A stretch of 64,000 nt of DNA from Sorangium cellulosum So0157-2 (lineage in GTDB: Bacteria; Myxococcota_A; Polyangia; Polyangiales; Polyangiaceae), in NCBI RefSeq assembly GCF_000418325.1, contig NC_021658.1, positions 6,187,501 through 6,251,500 on the forward strand, read 5' to 3'. A program made the position numbers and the translations under genes. The notes below the pieces were generated by a model, which saw only the letters and a program-made list of their open reading frames with translations, did no database searches and was not told the DNA's origin. Shown here piece by piece: positions 61,592 through 64,000 of this stretch (within the stretch, counting starts at the first letter, position 1; every line of letters begins with the position of its first letter).

Positions 61592-63004
61592 ATGAAGATC
61601 CCGCCGATGGGCCGCGTCCTGCCTGCGCTCGGCCTGCTGCTCCCGGGCTGCGCTTCCGAGCCGCGCCCGCTCACGATCGAGGTCGTCCCCGGGCACGAGG
61701 CAGCGGCCTTCCAGGAGGACCCGCCCGTCGCCCGGATCGAGGTGACCGCGACGTCGGCCGAGGGGGACGTCGCCGTGTCCGCCGCGGCGGCGCCGGGCGG
61801 GGAGCTCGATTTCGGCGAGATCCCGGCGGAGCGGGCGTACACGTTCGAGGTGCGCGGCTTCGACGCGGGCGGGGCGACCGTGGTGCGCGGGCGCTCGGCG
61901 TCGGGGATCTACCTCGCCGGCCTCCGCGGCGAGGTGCTGCCGCTCTTCGCCCAGCGGACCGGCGGGTGGGCGCGGCCCCCGGGCGAGCTCGCGGCGTCGC
62001 GCGTCGGCGCGCCCGGCGCGGCCCTCGCGGAGCGCTACGTGGTGCTCACCGGCGGCGACGCGGCGGACGGCGCCGCGGCGGCAGACGTCGACCCGGCGCG
62101 GCTCGACGCGTACGACCTCGCGGTGTGGGGCGGGAGCATCTCCAGGGGCGCGCTCCCGAGGGCGGCGCGGTCGCTCGTCGCCCGGGGGAGCCTGCTGCTC
62201 GCCCTGGATGGCGAGGGCGCGACCTGGACCGACGTGCTGTCGGGGCAGAGCGCCGAGGCGCAGCTGCCCGCGGGGCTCGGCTCGTTCGCGGAGGTGGCGG
62301 GCGGCCGGACCGTGGAGGCGGCGGACGGGCGCTCGTTCGTGGTGGGCGCCGCGCGCGGGGTGGAGCCGGCGGAGGCGCCGGGCGAGCCCTCGGACGCGGT
62401 GCTCGTCGTCGGCGCGGACGGGGCGCTCTCGGTGGCGAGGCTCCGCCACGCGAGGGCCGGCGCGGCGGCGGTGTGGGTCGACGGCGTGGGCCTCGTGGTC
62501 GCGGGCGGCAGCGCCGCGGGCGCGGACGCTGCCGGGCTGGAGGTGCTCGCCGACGGGGCGACCGCGTTCGAGCCGCGGCCGTTCCCGCCGGACGCCGTGG
62601 AGGGCGCGGGCGCCGCCGTGACCGGGCCTGGCGAGATCGTGCTGGTCGGCGGCGTGCAGGGGGGCGCCGCGGCGCCGACGCGGCGGCTCGCGCCGGGGTG
62701 CGCCGGTGCGTGCGCCGCCGCGGAGGTCGCGGGGGCCGCGCTGCCGGCGGCGATCGCGGGCGTCGCGGCGTTCGCGCTGCCCGGCGGACGCCTCCTCGCC
62801 GTGGGCGCCGAGGCCGGCGAGGGCGGCCTGACCAGGAGCTTCGTGGTCGACCTCGCGGCGGCCCAGGTCGAGGAGCTGCCGCTCAGGGAGCCGCGGCGCG
62901 GCGCGACCGTGGTGCCCGCGCCGAACGGGACGCTCGCGCTGCTCGGCGGGGTCCACGCGGAGGGGACGCCGGCGCTCACGGTCGAGGCGTTCTTTCCGGA
63001 GTGA
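61592..63004 (+). CDS. Hypothetical lipoprotein, kelch/propeller-like repeats
   Basis: A 470-residue protein from ATG 61592 with a lipoprotein signal peptide (MKIPPMGRVLPALGLLLPGC). The mature protein is strongly beta, with repeated blades of the form VVLTGGD, VVAGGS and VLVGGVQGG followed by an aromatic-poor strand, and pairs such as VAAFALPGGRLLAVGAEAGEGG and TLALLGGVHAEG. This is kelch- or propeller-like, but blade boundaries are indistinct. There are no catalytic motifs. It follows the Kup gene by 123 bp and may not be linked to it. A role at the outer surface is plausible. Confidence 0.65.
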   Translation: MKIPPMGRVLPALGLLLPGCASEPRPLTIEVVPGHEAAAFQEDPPVARIEVTATSAEGDVAVSAAAAPGGELDFGEIPAERAYTFEVRGFDAGGATVVRGRSASGIYLAGLRGEVLPLFAQRTGGWARPPGELAASRVGAPGAALAERYVVLTGGDAADGAAAADVDPARLDAYDLAVWGGSISRGALPRAARSLVARGSLLLALDGEGATWTDVLSGQSAEAQLPAGLGSFAEVAGGRTVEAADGRSFVVGAARGVEPAEAPGEPSDAVLVVGADGALSVARLRHARAGAAAVWVDGVGLVVAGGSAAGADAAGLEVLADGATAFEPRPFPPDAVEGAGAAVTGPGEIVLVGGVQGGAAAPTRRLAPGCAGACAAAEVAGAALPAAIAGVAAFALPGGRLLAVGAEAGEGGLTRSFVVDLAAAQVEELPLREPRRGATVVPAPNGTLALLGGVHAEGTPALTVEAFFPE

Positions 63005-63141
63005 ACGGGCGCGCCGGCGGGCTCGCCGCGCCGAACCGGAGCACCGGTGTTCCGGGTTGAGCGGTGGTGTCGCCCTCGTGAGAGGAGGCGGCCGGGCTGC
63101 CCGGCCCGAGGAGACCCGGAACGAGCTTCGACGACGAGGTG

Positions 63142-63960
63142 CTAGGCGAGCGGGCGCGTGATCTCGTCCGTCCAGACACGGAACGTCTCCAGCGTGTTCG
63201 GGCCGAAGGTCGTGCTGATCGCGACGTCGGCGGCGTCGCGCCCGCGGGCGATCAGCACTCGGCCGATTCGAGGCACGTTGTTTCGCGCGTCGAAGGTGTG
63301 CCACTGGCCGCCGATATACGCCTCGAACCAGCCGGAGAAATCCATGGGCCCGTGAGGAGGAGGTACGCCGATGTCGCCCAGGTAGCCAGTGCAGTACCGC
63401 GCCGGGATGTTCATGCATCGACAGAGCGCGATCGCGAGGTGCGCATAGTCTCTGCAGACACCTTTCCGTTCGTTGAACACCTCCCACGCCGTCTTGGTGG
63501 GGCACGCAAACTCGTAGCCGAAGGCGATGTGCCGATGAACAAAATCACAGATCGCCTGCACGCGGCCCCAGCCGGGGGGCGACTGCCCGAACAGGCACCA
63601 TGCCGTCTCCGAAAGGAGGTCCGTCTCGCAGTACCGGCTGCCCAGCAAGAACACCAGAGTCTCCTCTGGTAGCGAGTCGACGGGGTGCTCCTCGGCCTGC
63701 GTAGCGACGACATCCGGCGCGCCCGTATCGTTGACCAGGGTGTCGGCGGAGATCTTCAGACGGCCCGCGGGCGCGACGATGCGGCTGCACCAGTTCCCGA
63801 AGGCGTCCCGGTAGGACCGGATCGGGATCGGCGGGCTGGTGAGCATGTGATCGGGCCGAACCAGGTCCGATACACGCGAGTAGTGGATGCTCAGCGTGAG
63901 GATCACCGGAGTGGGTCGTGGAAAGGCGTAGAGCAGCTCGTAACCGACGCGGATCTGCAT
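63142..63960 (-). CDS. Transglutaminase-like (DUF-type) protein
   Basis: A 272-residue protein from ATG 63960. The N-terminal half is a beta domain (IRVGYELLYAFPRPTPVILTL) typical of the bacterial transglutaminase-like group; the C-terminal half holds the catalytic triad: Cys169 in KGVCRDYAHLAIALC, His221 in WFEAYIGGQWHTFDARNN, and Asp224 in the same motif. The FACPTKTAWEVFNER segment before the Cys is typical. Members of this family are predicted cysteine proteases or amidases, often with an unknown substrate. No neighbour explains its job; the gene converges on the lipoprotein gene at 61592. Confidence 0.85.
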   Translation of the reverse strand: MQIRVGYELLYAFPRPTPVILTLSIHYSRVSDLVRPDHMLTSPPIPIRSYRDAFGNWCSRIVAPAGRLKISADTLVNDTGAPDVVATQAEEHPVDSLPEETLVFLLGSRYCETDLLSETAWCLFGQSPPGWGRVQAICDFVHRHIAFGYEFACPTKTAWEVFNERKGVCRDYAHLAIALCRCMNIPARYCTGYLGDIGVPPPHGPMDFSGWFEAYIGGQWHTFDARNNVPRIGRVLIARGRDAADVAISTTFGPNTLETFRVWTDEITRPLA

Positions 63961-64000
63961 GCATGCACCTCAGGACGATCGCGCGGTTCACGTCACGAGC

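Noticed and set aside
59552..63505. 1317-codon minus-strand frame opposite the Kup and lipoprotein genes
   Set aside because: Composition is Arg/Glu/His-rich with no domain. The opposite strand carries Kup motifs in a normal order, so this is an antisense artefact.

Overview
The window is very GC-rich DNA (by eye well above 70%, with a strong G/C preference at third codon positions). It carries several Ser/Thr protein kinases with C-terminal membrane segments or AAA modules, a NACHT/WD40 giant protein, DUF4388 response-regulator architecture, Uma2 nucleases, and many Pro/Ala-rich lipoproteins. That combination points to a large-genome myxobacterium, most likely Polyangiales (Sorangium/Polyangium-like). 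This is inferred from gene content only; there is no rRNA, no tRNA and no CRISPR array that I can see.

Layout. 1-8.3 kb: a zinc-ribbon membrane protein (cut by the window edge), a TolC-type outer-membrane protein, a BoxD-like aldehyde dehydrogenase, a membrane-anchored Ser/Thr kinase and a dynamin-like GTPase split by a +1 frameshift. 8.5-17.2 kb: a defence-like accessory block. It holds an overlapping AAA ATPase/Toprim-like pair, a 1732-residue nucleosidase-NACHT-pentapeptide-WD40 protein, a Uma2 nuclease, and a resolvase catalytic domain fused to a zinc ribbon. 17.2-21 kb: AraC regulator, DoxX-like protein, a Lys-rich-tailed protein, and a PD-(D/E)XK protein with a damaged start. 21.1-21.9 kb: a graveyard where a STAND fragment, a truncated lipoprotein and the relic of a neighbouring gene abut. 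21.9-27.9 kb: arrestin-like protein, tetratricopeptide-like protein and a kinase-AAA protein, all on the minus strand. 28-37.4 kb: a GT-C-like membrane protein, PQQ-propeller proteins, a second Uma2 gene with a relic tail, PssA, and an RlpA/4Fe-4S pair. 37.5-43.2 kb: a sigma factor, a lipoprotein, an M16-like lipoprotein with a frameshift, a sigma-region-4-like protein and a MerR-type regulator with a textbook MerR promoter. 43.5-48.2 kb: a dipeptide/oligopeptide ABC import operon containing a permease-substrate-binding-protein fusion and a hydrolase-like protein without the nucleophilic Ser. 48.2-53.4 kb: a response regulator/DUF4388 gene and a repeat-bearing kinase, both frameshifted. 53.5-64 kb: SPFH/SHOCT protein, HEAT-like protein, a NikR homologue without nickel ligands, SPOR protein, a helical protein, caspase-like and astacin-like stubs, a Kup K+ transporter lacking its N-terminal helices, a lipoprotein and a transglutaminase.

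Two sequence-wide patterns stand out. First, many genes have a TAnnnT box 6-10 nt before the start codon and no Shine-Dalgarno sequence, which implies leaderless transcription; two STAND-type genes share the identical TGTTAGACTG box at identical spacing before GTG. Second, five genes are interrupted by single-base frameshifts in G/C runs. These may be assembly errors rather than biology and should be checked before calling any of them pseudogenes.

The best candidates for new biology are the nucleosidase-NACHT-WD40 protein and the AAA/Toprim-like pair beside it, which together look like a conflict or defence locus. The permease-SBP fusion and the NikR homologue with a dismantled metal site come next.
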